Source: an uncultured Prevotella sp. (GTDB taxonomy: Bacteria > Bacteroidota > Bacteroidia > Bacteroidales > Bacteroidaceae). From it: a DNA stretch of 64,000 bases. A program made the translations under genes and the position numbers. The notes below the pieces were generated by a model. It saw only the letters and a program-made list of their open reading frames with translations. It ran no database searches and was not told where the DNA came from. This document shows positions 1-8,690 of this stretch, in pieces. The stretch lies in contig CAJOHJ010000012.1 of assembly GCA_905234265.1 (NCBI GenBank), positions 1 to 64,000 on the forward strand. Direction: 5' to 3'. How positions within the stretch are numbered: the first letter of the stretch is position 1; each line of letters begins with the position of its first letter.

Positions 1-3000
1 CCCACCCATCACCCGACGTCCTCTTCTTTCCCAGCAGCTATCGCCGGGCAGTGAAGTATGGCCAGCGCGATGCTGCCAGCGAAATTCTGCGCACGGAGGT
101 GCTGGCGAAACTGAATGAGCCGGCGGCGGCAAGTCCGACGCTTTACATCGTCACATACCCGGAGGCTGTTGCCGAACTGGTGGTGGAAAAGCGGCAGCTG
201 GGCGACAGCATGCTAACCATCCGCCAGGGCGACACGGTGGATGTCGACAATACCATAGACAGGCTGCGCGCGCTGGGCTTCCGCGAGGTTGACTATGTCT
301 ATGAGCCAGGGCAGTTTGCTCTTCGTGGCAGCATTCTCGACGTCTATAGCTTCAGCAGCGAGCTGCCGTTCCGCATCGACTTCTTCGGCGACGACGTAGA
401 CTCACTGCGCACCTTTGAGGTGGAGACGCAGCTGTCAAAGGATACATGCCGGCAGGTGGAGATAGTGCCGCAGCTGATTGGCGGCGAACACGGCAAGGTG
501 GCCTTCACGTCGTTCCTGCCTGAGTCGACGGTGATAGTTGCGAAGAGCATGGCCTATGTCTGCGACACCGTTGAGCGCATCTACAATGAAGGCTTCTCGC
601 AGCAGGCCATGAAAGAGCGCTTAGAGAGTGCCACCGAGCAGGAACAGCGCGAAATACTGCAGGCCATGAACAAGGAGGCAATGCTCATCAGTGGCAGCCG
701 CTTTGCAAAGGCCGTCATGGCCTTCAAGCGCATTGAAATGGGCCACCACCCAACATCCATCACCCAACACCCATCACCCAACACCCATCACCCATCACCC
801 ATCACCTTCAACATCTCTCCGCAGCCGCTGTTCCATAAAAACTTCGACCTGCTGAAGCAGTCGCTGGCACAGAGCATTGCCGACGGCTACACCATCAACA
901 TCCTTGCCGACAGCCGCAAGCAGCTGGACCGACTCAGAGAAATCGTCGGCAGCGACTTGAACTTTATAGAGCGCACGCTGCACGACGGCTTTGTAGACCA
1001 TGACAGGAAGCTGTGCGTCTACACCGACCACCAGATATTCGACCGCTACCATAAGTACAGCCTGCGCAGCGACAAGGCGCGCAGCGGCAAGGTGGCACTG
1101 ACGCTGAAGGAAATCCAGCAGTTCGAAATCGGAGACTACGTGGTGCATATAGACCACGGCATCGGCAAGTTCGGCGGTCTGGTGCGCATGCCCATCTCCT
1201 CAGCGGCAGGCGGCAGCCGTGACGGTGCTTTCCAGGAGATGATAAAGATTATCTACGACGGCGGCGGAGCCATCTACGTAAGCATACACTCGCTATACAA
1301 GGTCTCCAAATACAAGGCGCAGGACGGCGGACAGCCGCCGCGGCTGTCGCATCTCGGCACCGGGCAGTGGGAGCGCATGAAGGAGCGCACCAAGCAGAAG
1401 CTGAAGGACATAGCCCGCGACTTGATAAAACTCTATGCCGCACGCCGTCAGCAGAAAGGCTTCGCGTTCTCGGCAGACTCATTCATGCAGCACGAATTGG
1501 AGGCTTCGTTTCTCTACGAAGACACTCCCGACCAGCTGAAGGCCACACAGGATGTGAAGGCCGACATGGAAAGCTCGCGGCCTATGGACCGCCTGGTGTG
1601 CGGTGACGTGGGCTTTGGAAAGACGGAGGTGGCCGTGCGCGCGGCCTTCAAGGCTGCCAGCGACTCCAAGCAGGTGGCAGTGCTCGTGCCGACGACGGTG
1701 CTGGCATATCAGCACTACCAGACATTCTCGTCGCGACTGAAGGACATGCCCGTAAGGGTGGAATATCTTTCAAGGGCGCGCACAGCCAAGCAGACGAAGG
1801 CCATACTGACCGACCTCGCAGACGGTAAGATAGATATTGTAATAGGCACTCACAAGCTGATTGGCAAGGCGGTGAAGTTTCACGACCTGGGGCTGCTGAT
1901 CATCGACGAGGAGCAGAAGTTCGGAGTGGCCACCAAGGAGAAGCTGCGCCAGATGAAGACCAGTGTGGACACGATGACCATGTCGGCAACGCCCATTCCC
2001 AGGACGCTGCAGTTCTCGCTGGTGGGAGCCAGAGACCTGAGCATCATACAGACGCCGCCGCCAAACAGGCATCCCATACAGACGGAGATACACGTCTTCG
2101 GCGCTGAAATCATTGCCGACGCCATCGGCTTCGAACTGTCGCGCAACGGACAGGTGTATGTCGTCTGCCCGCGCATCAACGAGCTGACGCACGTTGGGGA
2201 AATCATTGCCAAGTATGTTCCTGACGCACGCGTCGCCGTGGGACATGGGCAGATGAAGCCAGACGAGCTGGAGCAGATAATCATTGACTTCCAGAACCAC
2301 GACTTCGACGTGCTGCTCTCTACGACTATCATCGAGAACGGCATAGATATTCCCAATGCAAACACCATCATCATCTGCGGGGCGCACCACTTCGGACTCA
2401 GCGACCTGCATCAGATGCGTGGCCGCGTGGGACGTTCCGACCGCAAGGCTTTCTGCTACCTGCTGGCACCGCCGCTGGCAGCCCTGCCTGTGGAAAGCCG
2501 CCGCAGGCTGGAAGCTCTTGAACAGTATAGCGACCTTGGCAGCGGCATCCATATAGCCATGCAGGACCTGGACATTCGTGGCGCCGGCAATCTGCTGGGT
2601 GCTGAACAGTCGGGCTTCATTGCCGACCTGGGATATGAGACCTATGTGAAAATTCTTAATCAGGCAGTGACGGAACTGAGAAATGAAAATCACGACTTTA
2701 GGGCGGACAATGAAGACTCTGCTGCCGCGCGGCAGGGCAGTGGTGCAAAAGCCGACATGCGTACCATCCAGTCTTCATTCGTTAGCGACTGTTCGCTCGA
2801 CAGCGACCTTGAAATGTTTTTCCCTGACAGCTACGTGCCGTCAGACTCAGAGCGGATGCTGCTTTACAGAGAGCTGGACAGCCTGCAGACTGACGCGCAG
2901 CTGGCGGCATACCGCACACGCCTGATAGACCGCTTCGGAAAGGTGCCTCACGAAGGCGAGGAACTGATGCGCGTGGTGCCGCTGCGGCGTTACGGCAAGG

Positions 3001-3227
3001 CAATGGGCTGCGAGAAACTTGTGCTGAAGCAGGGACGCATGACGATGTTCTTCGTTGCCAACACCGACAGTCCGTTCTACCAGAGCGAGGCTTTCGACAG
3101 GCTGCTGTCCTTTGTGGCTGCAAACCCGCGCCGCTGTCAGTTCCGCGAGACTGGCGGCAAGCGCTCAATGGTCGTGGCCGACATCCCAACGGTGGAGGCT
3201 GCCGTGCAGTTGCTGTCCTCAATGTAA
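1..3227 (+). CDS. mfd: Transcription-repair coupling factor Mfd (5' partial)
   Basis: Mfd removes RNA polymerase stalled at DNA damage and recruits UvrA. The frame is open from the first bases of the window, and the segment DVLFFPSSYRRAVKYGQ precedes the first GTG at 51, so the true start lies upstream and the GTG is internal. A CarD-like RNA-polymerase-interaction region (IGDYVVHIDHGIGKFGGL) is followed by a helicase core with Walker A GDVGFGKTEVAVRAA, a DEEQ box and QMRGRVGRSDR. The C-terminal TRCF domain is present and the 3' end is complete. Two stretches of heptanucleotide repeat are translated as His/Pro/Ser-rich peptide (3-16 and 747-802). They are not expected in the family and probably form surface loops. 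A 165-base gap separates it from the next gene. Confidence 0.97.
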   Translation, partial: HPSPDVLFFPSSYRRAVKYGQRDAASEILRTEVLAKLNEPAAASPTLYIVTYPEAVAELVVEKRQLGDSMLTIRQGDTVDVDNTIDRLRALGFREVDYVYEPGQFALRGSILDVYSFSSELPFRIDFFGDDVDSLRTFEVETQLSKDTCRQVEIVPQLIGGEHGKVAFTSFLPESTVIVAKSMAYVCDTVERIYNEGFSQQAMKERLESATEQEQREILQAMNKEAMLISGSRFAKAVMAFKRIEMGHHPTSITQHPSPNTHHPSPITFNISPQPLFHKNFDLLKQSLAQSIADGYTINILADSRKQLDRLREIVGSDLNFIERTLHDGFVDHDRKLCVYTDHQIFDRYHKYSLRSDKARSGKVALTLKEIQQFEIGDYVVHIDHGIGKFGGLVRMPISSAAGGSRDGAFQEMIKIIYDGGGAIYVSIHSLYKVSKYKAQDGGQPPRLSHLGTGQWERMKERTKQKLKDIARDLIKLYAARRQQKGFAFSADSFMQHELEASFLYEDTPDQLKATQDVKADMESSRPMDRLVCGDVGFGKTEVAVRAAFKAASDSKQVAVLVPTTVLAYQHYQTFSSRLKDMPVRVEYLSRARTAKQTKAILTDLADGKIDIVIGTHKLIGKAVKFHDLGLLIIDEEQKFGVATKEKLRQMKTSVDTMTMSATPIPRTLQFSLVGARDLSIIQTPPPNRHPIQTEIHVFGAEIIADAIGFELSRNGQVYVVCPRINELTHVGEIIAKYVPDARVAVGHGQMKPDELEQIIIDFQNHDFDVLLSTTIIENGIDIPNANTIIICGAHHFGLSDLHQMRGRVGRSDRKAFCYLLAPPLAALPVESRRRLEALEQYSDLGSGIHIAMQDLDIRGAGNLLGAEQSGFIADLGYETYVKILNQAVTELRNENHDFRADNEDSAAARQGSGAKADMRTIQSSFVSDCSLDSDLEMFFPDSYVPSDSERMLLYRELDSLQTDAQLAAYRTRLIDRFGKVPHEGEELMRVVPLRRYGKAMGCEKLVLKQGRMTMFFVANTDSPFYQSEAFDRLLSFVAANPRRCQFRETGGKRSMVVADIPTVEAAVQLLSSM
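3..16 (+). repeat. Heptad repeat CACCCAT in mfd, N-terminal part
   Basis: Two units (CACCCAT, CACCCGA) are read as His-Pro-Ser-Pro just before the conserved DVLFFPSS block of Mfd. The array may extend left beyond the window edge. It uses the same heptamer as the second mfd array and the patatin-trmD spacer. Confidence 0.55.
747..802 (+). repeat. Eight-unit heptad array inside mfd
   Basis: Eight consecutive 7-base units (CACCCAA, CATCCAT, CACCCAA, CACCCAT, CACCCAA and three CACCCAT) run without interruption within the mfd reading frame. They are translated as a His/Pro/Ser/Thr-rich segment of about 20 residues located between the N-terminal UvrB-like part and the RNA-polymerase-interaction domain. 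Confidence 0.9.
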
Positions 3228-3326
3228 AGAATAATACTCTGTTTGGGACGTAAAAATCGTTTGTTTTGAATGATTTTACTGTCGTTGTGGCTGTTTTTAG
3301 GTTTATTTTCTGCTTTTTGGGCGAAA

Positions 3327-3358
3327 TTTGGACGTAGCTTCCAAATGTCGTAACTTTG
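3327..3358 (+). promoter_or_regulatory. Bacteroidetes-type promoter of the LuxR-type regulator
   Basis: TTTG at 3327-3330 and TAACTTTG at 3351-3358 are separated by 20 bases. This matches the -33/-7 pattern of the primary Bacteroidetes sigma factor. The start codon follows 34 bases downstream. Confidence 0.75.
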
Positions 3359-3392
3359 CAAGCAGAAAACACACTAAGAAACTAAGCTAGTT

Positions 3393-4034
3393 ATGGGCAG
3401 CTACATTTTGGCAGATAATCAAGAGTTGACAAGATATGCCTTGGAAACCTTAATAAGGATGGACGAGAAAAACACAGTGCACCGTGCCGTCGACAAGGCA
3501 GGGCTTATCCAGCTGCTTAAGGAAGATGAGAACTCACTGGTGATACTGGACTATACGCTGTTCGACATCGTCGACGAGGAACAGCTGCTCATTATCAGCG
3601 AGCGTTTTGCAATGGCCTCGTGGCTGCTGATCAGCGAGAGCCTTACAGAGAATTTTCTCCGCAGAATGGCTTATTCTTCGCATGCTTTCAGCATTGTCTT
3701 CAAGGATAGCCCGATGCGCTCCATACGCGAAGCACTGCAGTCGGCTGCCCACGGCAACCGATACATCGACCAGCGGGCAATGGAGCAAATCTTGATACGC
3801 CCTCAGGTGACTGAAGAGAAGGACATCCTCACTGCCACTGAGCTGGAGGTTATGAAGGCCATTGCCCGTGGAAAGAGTACTAAGGAGATAGCCTTGGAGC
3901 GCACGTCAAGCATCCACACCATCACAACACACAGAAAGAACATTTTCAAGAAGCTTAACGTAAACACGGTTCACGAAGCTATCAAGTATGCCCTGCGTGC
4001 AGGATGGGTGGACCCGACGGAGTTCTATATTTGA
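3393..4034 (+). CDS. Response regulator transcription factor, NarL/LuxR type
   Basis: This 213-residue protein has a receiver-like N-terminal domain and a LuxR-type helix-turn-helix (about residues 145-205, with KSTKEIALERTSSIHTITTH and a recognition helix ending in KKLNV). Candidate receiver residues are D8, N9, D53 (in VILDYT) and K104. Asn replaces one of the usual paired acidic residues, so phosphorylation may be weak or absent. No histidine kinase gene lies nearby, making it an orphan here. It has its own strong promoter and converges on the sulfur operon with an 18-base gap. Its targets cannot be read from the sequence. Confidence 0.85.
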   Translation: MGSYILADNQELTRYALETLIRMDEKNTVHRAVDKAGLIQLLKEDENSLVILDYTLFDIVDEEQLLIISERFAMASWLLISESLTENFLRRMAYSSHAFSIVFKDSPMRSIREALQSAAHGNRYIDQRAMEQILIRPQVTEEKDILTATELEVMKAIARGKSTKEIALERTSSIHTITTHRKNIFKKLNVNTVHEAIKYALRAGWVDPTEFYI

Positions 4035-4052
4035 AGCCTCTTACTGCAGAAA

Positions 4053-5288
4053 CTACTTCCCAATGCTCTGCTTGATGTCTTCAAGCAGGTCTTCGCCATT
4101 TTCAAGGCCTATGCTCAGGCGGACGGTCTTGTCGCTGACGGACATGGCTGCACACTGCTCGGCACTGAAGAGTCCGAAGATGGTGGAGGCTGGGTGGATG
4201 GCCAGCGACTTGCGGTCGAAGAGATTGGTGGCACGGCGTATCACCTGCAAGTTGTCAATGAATGCAAAGGCTGCATCCTTCGACGGCAGGTCGATGGTGA
4301 AGACGGCACCTGGCAGGCTGCCGAACTGAGCCTCAGAGAGTGCGTGGAACGGATTGTCTTCCAGCCCGGTGTAGTTGACGCGCTCTATGCCATCCAGCTT
4401 CTTGCATTCCCTGGCCAGCCAGAGCGTGGTCTCGGCCTGCCGGCGGAACCTGATGTCGAGGGTGTCAAGTCCCAGCGTTTCCATGTAGGCCACCTGTGGC
4501 GACATAAGTGCTCCAAGATTGGTGACCAGCTCTGTTTTTACGCGAGCCGTGAAGGCAAGCTTCTTGCCGACACGCTTTGTCCGTGCCTGCAGGGCAGGGG
4601 AGGGACTTTGCGACCAGTCGAACTGCCCATAGTCTATCAGCAGTCCGCCAAGGCCGGTGCCGCCGCCGGAAATGTATTTCGTGCTGGACACTACCTCTAT
4701 GTCTACGCCGAAGGTGTTGGCATGGAATGCAGAGAACGGCACGATGGTGGTGTCAGCTATCAGAGGCACCCCATGGCGGTGGGCAGTCTCTGCCAGGCCG
4801 CGGATGTCGGCAACGAAGAGCTGCGGATTGGTGATAATCTCGAAGAACAATGCGCAGGTCTTGTCGTCTATCAGTGACTCAACTTCCTGGAGATTGGTAA
4901 AGTCGGCGAAACGCGCCTCTACACCAAAACAGCCCAGCGTGTCGCGGACGAGCGACACGCTGTTGCCGAAGAGGTGTTTGGATGTTACGATGTTAAGCCC
5001 AGCAGCGCTTACGGCCGTCAGTGCGTAGTGTATGGCTGCCATGCCCGTGTTGAGTGCCGTGACGCTGACGGCACCTGTCAGCTGACAGACGCGCTCCTCA
5101 AGGAATGTCGTCGTCGGATTGGCAATGCGAGAATAGCTTGGAGCCATTGAGCGGCCGCAGAAAGCGTCGCTCATGGCTTTGGCTGTGGGAAACTCGAAGG
5201 CTGCAGTATAATACACTGGCATTGACAGTGCACCGTAGACGTCGGGCTTAGGATACTTCGTGGTTAGAATCTTTGTCTCGTAATTCAT
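4053..5288 (-). CDS. PLP-dependent O-acetylhomoserine sulfhydrylase-like enzyme (MetY family)
   Basis: This 411-residue Cys/Met-metabolism PLP enzyme has Lys204 in SSTKYISGGG (Schiff-base lysine), D179 as the likely pyridine-N ligand, and SYSRIANPTT (residues 51-60) for phosphate binding. Family members make homocysteine from O-acetylhomoserine and sulfide, or act as gamma-synthases or lyases, and sequence reading alone does not separate these. It is the last gene of the nine-gene sulfur operon, 15 bases after the desulfurase. In Wolinella succinogenes a MetY takes sulfur from a protein thiocarboxylate made by ThiS/ThiF/JAMM-like partners. The same partner set is present in this operon, so that role is the preferred inference. 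Methionine gamma-lyase is the main alternative. Confidence 0.85.
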   Translation of the reverse strand: MNYETKILTTKYPKPDVYGALSMPVYYTAAFEFPTAKAMSDAFCGRSMAPSYSRIANPTTTFLEERVCQLTGAVSVTALNTGMAAIHYALTAVSAAGLNIVTSKHLFGNSVSLVRDTLGCFGVEARFADFTNLQEVESLIDDKTCALFFEIITNPQLFVADIRGLAETAHRHGVPLIADTTIVPFSAFHANTFGVDIEVVSSTKYISGGGTGLGGLLIDYGQFDWSQSPSPALQARTKRVGKKLAFTARVKTELVTNLGALMSPQVAYMETLGLDTLDIRFRRQAETTLWLARECKKLDGIERVNYTGLEDNPFHALSEAQFGSLPGAVFTIDLPSKDAAFAFIDNLQVIRRATNLFDRKSLAIHPASTIFGLFSAEQCAAMSVSDKTVRLSIGLENGEDLLEDIKQSIGK

Positions 5289-5303
5289 GTTTTCTTAAAG
5301 GAC

Positions 5304-6953
5304 TTATCGGCCTATAATCTTACGAACGGCAATTACCAGCTTGTCTACATCGTCCTTGGTGTTGTACAAGGCAAACGTCGGGCGGACGCTCATCTCGTAG
5401 CCCAGGGCGCGAAGGGCTGGCTGGGCGCAGTGGTGTCCGGCGCGCACGGCAATGCCTTCCTTGTCGAGCAGTGTGCCTACCTCGGGAACGGGAATGCCGT
5501 CAAGCACGAAGGATACTACTGACACGCGCTGCTTCGGATTGGCTAAGAGCGTAAGGCCGGGAATGGCTGCCAGCTGCTCACGGGCATATTCCGTAAGCTT
5601 GTGTTCGTGGGCCTCGATGTTGCGAATACCGAGATGGCTCACGTAGTCGAGAGCGGCTCCAAGTCCGATGGCGTCGGCCACGTTTGGAGTGCCTGCCTCA
5701 AAACGTGCCGGCGGTACATTGTATTCCGTACGTTCAATGGTGACGTCGGTAATCATGTTGCCGCCACCTTGCCAAGGCTGCATCTTGTCGAGAATGTCCT
5801 TGCGGCCATAGACGGCGCCGATGCCGTTGGGACCGTAAATCTTGTGTCCGCTGAACACGAAGAAGTCGGCTCCAAGCTTCTGCACGTCAACAGGCGTGTG
5901 GGCTATCGACTGTGCGCCGTCGATGAGTACTGGCACGTTGTGGGAATGTGCAATCTCGATTATGCGCTGTACGTCGTTGATGGTGCCGAAGGTGTTGTTG
6001 ACATGCCCGACGGAAACAAAGCGTGTACGCGGCGTGATGAGCCGTTCCAGCTCTGACAGCACGAGGTCGCCGTTCTGGTCGGTAGGAATGGCCTTCAGGG
6101 TGGCGCCACGCTCCTGGCACAGTCGCTGCCAAGGCACAATGTTGGCGTGGTGGTCAAGCTCGGAGACGATGACCTCGTCGCCAGGAGTGACGAACTGCCG
6201 GCCGTAGGTTTGTGCGACAAGGTTGATGCCCTCAGTGGTGCCGCGGACGAAGATGATCTCTTCTGAAGAAGCTGCATTGATGAACCGCTGTACCTTTTCG
6301 CGAGCCTCTTCGTATGCGTCGGTGGCTCGTGCTGCCAGCGTATGCGCTCCGCGATGGATGTTGGAGTTGTAGTTCTTGTAGTAGTCGGAAATCTTGTCGA
6401 TTACTGCAAGAGGCTTCTGAGTGGTTGCACCATTGTCTAACCATACGAGGTCGTGGCCATTCACTTTCTGCTGGAGAACAGGAAAGTCTTTCTTTATCTG
6501 CGCAGAGTTCAATGTGTCAGTTTCCTCGTAGTGCAGGTTGCGCAGTTCTGGTTCTCCTAACGGTTGTAGTCCGATATTGGCTGTCTCATGGTCGAAGACG
6601 ACATTATCGATGCTTGCCGGATTGTTGATGTCTGTCAGCTTATTGATGTCTGCAGACTGGGAAGGGCTGCCGTAGTTTGACGGTGTTGCCTGTGGAATGT
6701 CTTCCTTGTCAATGTAGGGAAGGTCTGGGAATGGAGACCCTCCGCTGAGCAAGGCTTTGAAGCCGGCTTCCAGCTCTTCCAGGTGCAGCTCTTCGTCGGG
6801 CAGTACAGCCTGCCGCTCTGCCTGATAGCTGTCTGGGCAGTATTTCTGGGCCAGAGCTTTCAGCTGTTCCAGTGCGCCACCGTCAGTCGATGGCGCCTGG
6901 GCATAGCCGAAACCCGGATCGGGTAGGAATGTTTGTGATATTTCGAAAGCCAT
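5304..6953 (-). CDS. Cysteine desulfurase with N-terminal encapsulin-cargo extension
   Basis: The catalytic part (about residues 148-549) is a SufS-type class V desulfurase, with Lys371 in SGHKIYGPNGIG for PLP and Cys509 in RAGHHCAQPALR for the persulfide. About 145 residues precede it. They are acidic and low in complexity, rich in Pro, Ser, Asn and Asp, and unlike ordinary SufS, which starts near the catalytic fold. Such extensions load cysteine desulfurases into family 2 encapsulins (known for the SrpI-type and Acinetobacter systems). The shell gene lies directly upstream and the two overlap by one base, which supports translational coupling and the cargo role. The enzyme releases sulfur from cysteine as a persulfide or, inside a shell, as elemental sulfur. 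Confidence 0.92.
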   Translation of the reverse strand: MAFEISQTFLPDPGFGYAQAPSTDGGALEQLKALAQKYCPDSYQAERQAVLPDEELHLEELEAGFKALLSGGSPFPDLPYIDKEDIPQATPSNYGSPSQSADINKLTDINNPASIDNVVFDHETANIGLQPLGEPELRNLHYEETDTLNSAQIKKDFPVLQQKVNGHDLVWLDNGATTQKPLAVIDKISDYYKNYNSNIHRGAHTLAARATDAYEEAREKVQRFINAASSEEIIFVRGTTEGINLVAQTYGRQFVTPGDEVIVSELDHHANIVPWQRLCQERGATLKAIPTDQNGDLVLSELERLITPRTRFVSVGHVNNTFGTINDVQRIIEIAHSHNVPVLIDGAQSIAHTPVDVQKLGADFFVFSGHKIYGPNGIGAVYGRKDILDKMQPWQGGGNMITDVTIERTEYNVPPARFEAGTPNVADAIGLGAALDYVSHLGIRNIEAHEHKLTEYAREQLAAIPGLTLLANPKQRVSVVSFVLDGIPVPEVGTLLDKEGIAVRAGHHCAQPALRALGYEMSVRPTFALYNTKDDVDKLVIAVRKIIGR

Positions 6954-8392
6954 TATTTCTCAATTGAGTTTCTGTGCTGATAGTCGTGGTAGTAGCCGAC
7001 CTCTACGTTCTCAAGGACTGCGATGGCATCGTCGGTGAGGGCGGCCAGCGAGAAGTACTTGGTGAGCAGGTAGGAGGCCACGCCAAACTTGTCGAGTCCC
7101 ATCAGGCGTGCTGACAGCGACGGAGCTATCTCGCCGGGGATTCCGCTCTGGTGCAGGCCGATGACGCCCTGGTTCTGCTCGCCGACGCGGACAAGGATGA
7201 TTTTCGTAGTTCCTACGCCGCGGCCGGTAAGATACTGACCTTCCACCTCTACCTTGTCAGATGGAATGATGGGAACGCCGCGCCACAAAATTATTTTTGT
7301 ACCGAAGAGGTCGGTGTGCTGAGGCGGTACGCCGCGCCATGTGCATTCACGCTCAAAAGCAGCAATGGCACGTGGGTGGGCCAGGAAGAAAGAAGGCTCT
7401 TTCCAAACCAGCGACAGCAGTTCGTCGAGATCGTCGGGCGTGGGCGCACCGTAGCGTGTTGTCAGGCGATAGGCTGGATTGACTGCTGCCAGCAGGCCGA
7501 ATTTCTTGTTGTTGATGAGTTCCCACTCCTGACGCTCCTTGATGCTCTCGATGGAGAGGCGAAGCTGTTCTTCAAGCTGGTTGTAGGGATTGTTGTACAG
7601 GTCGCTGACGCGGGTATGTACACGGACAACCGTCTGCAGCGTGTTCAGTGAGTACTCGGTGGGCTGTTCCTCGTAGTCGATGTATGTCTCTGGGATGATA
7701 TTGTCTTCCTCGTGTCCGCTCACCAAGTCGATGTGCTTCTCACCATGGTCGTTGACTGTAGCCTTCAGGCGCAGCTGCTTGTCGACGGCCTTGTTGAATG
7801 TCTCGCGAAAGTCGGGAACTTCCTTGATGAACTTTTCCAGCTCTTTCAGTTTAAGGCCGAGGAATACGGTTGGCGTTACGGCACGCACCGATACTGTAGA
7901 CTTGGCATCGTCCAAGAGGTCGGCCTCGCCGAAGTATTCGCCGTCGCCAAGGAGTGCTATGCGCAGTTCCTCGCCGTGAGGTCCTTTGCTGATAACCTCT
8001 GCCTGACCGCTTGCCACGATGAAGAATTTCTGCTTGTCCTTGCCTTCCTCAACAAAGAGTTTGCCAAGTCCTACCTCCTGGGTCTCGAAGGAGCGGGCCA
8101 GACGGTTGACAATCTCATCGTCGAACTCAGAGAACAAAGGTATTGCCTTCAGGCTCTTGGCAGAGAACGACGGTGTGCCGTCAAGATATTGTATTGGCAG
8201 GCGCTCGCTCTTGTGCAGTTCAACTTTGGTACGGTTCACGCGGAAGGTTCCACCGCTCACCTGCACCCAAGGCAGCAGCTTGAGCATTAGTCTCGGTGTG
8301 ATACTGCCCATCTGTGGGGCGGTCTTGGTAGTGGTCGCCAGCCTTCTGGCGGTGGCAGTGGTTACACTGCGCTGAAGATTTGAATCAGCCAT
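6953..8392 (-). CDS. Family 2 encapsulin shell protein with inserted cNMP-binding-like domain
   Basis: This 479-residue protein has family 2 encapsulin shell sequence flanking a cyclic-nucleotide-binding-like domain at about residues 82-205 (LKAIPLFSEF ... GEYFGEADLL). The inserted domain is the architecture called 2B. In the phosphate-binding cassette FGE is kept (154-156), but the usual Arg before Ser/Thr-Ala is Lys164, so cAMP binding is uncertain. The C-terminal half carries shell-like segments such as PGEIAPSLSARLMGLDKFG. The cargo desulfurase starts at the shell's stop codon. The predicted product is a self-assembling icosahedral protein compartment. Whether an HMM would classify it as 2A or 2B was not tested. 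Confidence 0.9.
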   Translation of the reverse strand: MADSNLQRSVTTATARRLATTTKTAPQMGSITPRLMLKLLPWVQVSGGTFRVNRTKVELHKSERLPIQYLDGTPSFSAKSLKAIPLFSEFDDEIVNRLARSFETQEVGLGKLFVEEGKDKQKFFIVASGQAEVISKGPHGEELRIALLGDGEYFGEADLLDDAKSTVSVRAVTPTVFLGLKLKELEKFIKEVPDFRETFNKAVDKQLRLKATVNDHGEKHIDLVSGHEEDNIIPETYIDYEEQPTEYSLNTLQTVVRVHTRVSDLYNNPYNQLEEQLRLSIESIKERQEWELINNKKFGLLAAVNPAYRLTTRYGAPTPDDLDELLSLVWKEPSFFLAHPRAIAAFERECTWRGVPPQHTDLFGTKIILWRGVPIIPSDKVEVEGQYLTGRGVGTTKIILVRVGEQNQGVIGLHQSGIPGEIAPSLSARLMGLDKFGVASYLLTKYFSLAALTDDAIAVLENVEVGYYHDYQHRNSIEK

Positions 8393-8435
8393 AGTTGTTT
8401 GAAAATAATTGTTGTTTTATGATTATATATTTATT

Positions 8436-8657
8436 TCATTTCTGAATTATTACTTTGTGTGTGGTTCCCTCCACATGTTCCACAGACAGAACGTTGTAGC
8501 CTTGCTCCGTGGCGTTGCGTGGTACATTGTCAAGCGGTTCGCCCTCAGAGAGCAGAACTTCAAGGGTGTCGCCTGGCTGAAGTTTCGACAGTTCTATCTT
8601 GGTCTTCACGAAAGTCATAGGGCAGTGTTCTTTCGTTATGTCTAATATCTTATTCAT
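8436..8657 (-). CDS. TusA/SirA-family sulfur transfer protein
   Basis: This 73-residue protein carries the TusA signature HCPMTFVKTKIELSKL, with Cys12 as the persulfide-carrying residue. The second Pro of the classic CPxP is replaced by Thr. TusA-like proteins accept sulfane sulfur from a cysteine desulfurase and relay it to DsrE-type partners. It sits between the DsrE-like gene and the encapsulin shell in the sulfur operon, so it is well placed to move sulfur between the desulfurase compartment and the thiocarboxylate carrier. Confidence 0.9.
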   Translation of the reverse strand: MNKILDITKEHCPMTFVKTKIELSKLQPGDTLEVLLSEGEPLDNVPRNATEQGYNVLSVEHVEGTTHKVIIQK

Positions 8658-8690
8658 TGTTATATTTAATATTTGTTGATTTATTATTAT

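Noticed and set aside
1770..2693. 307-codon minus-strand open frame
   Set aside because: Antisense shadow of the mfd helicase domain.
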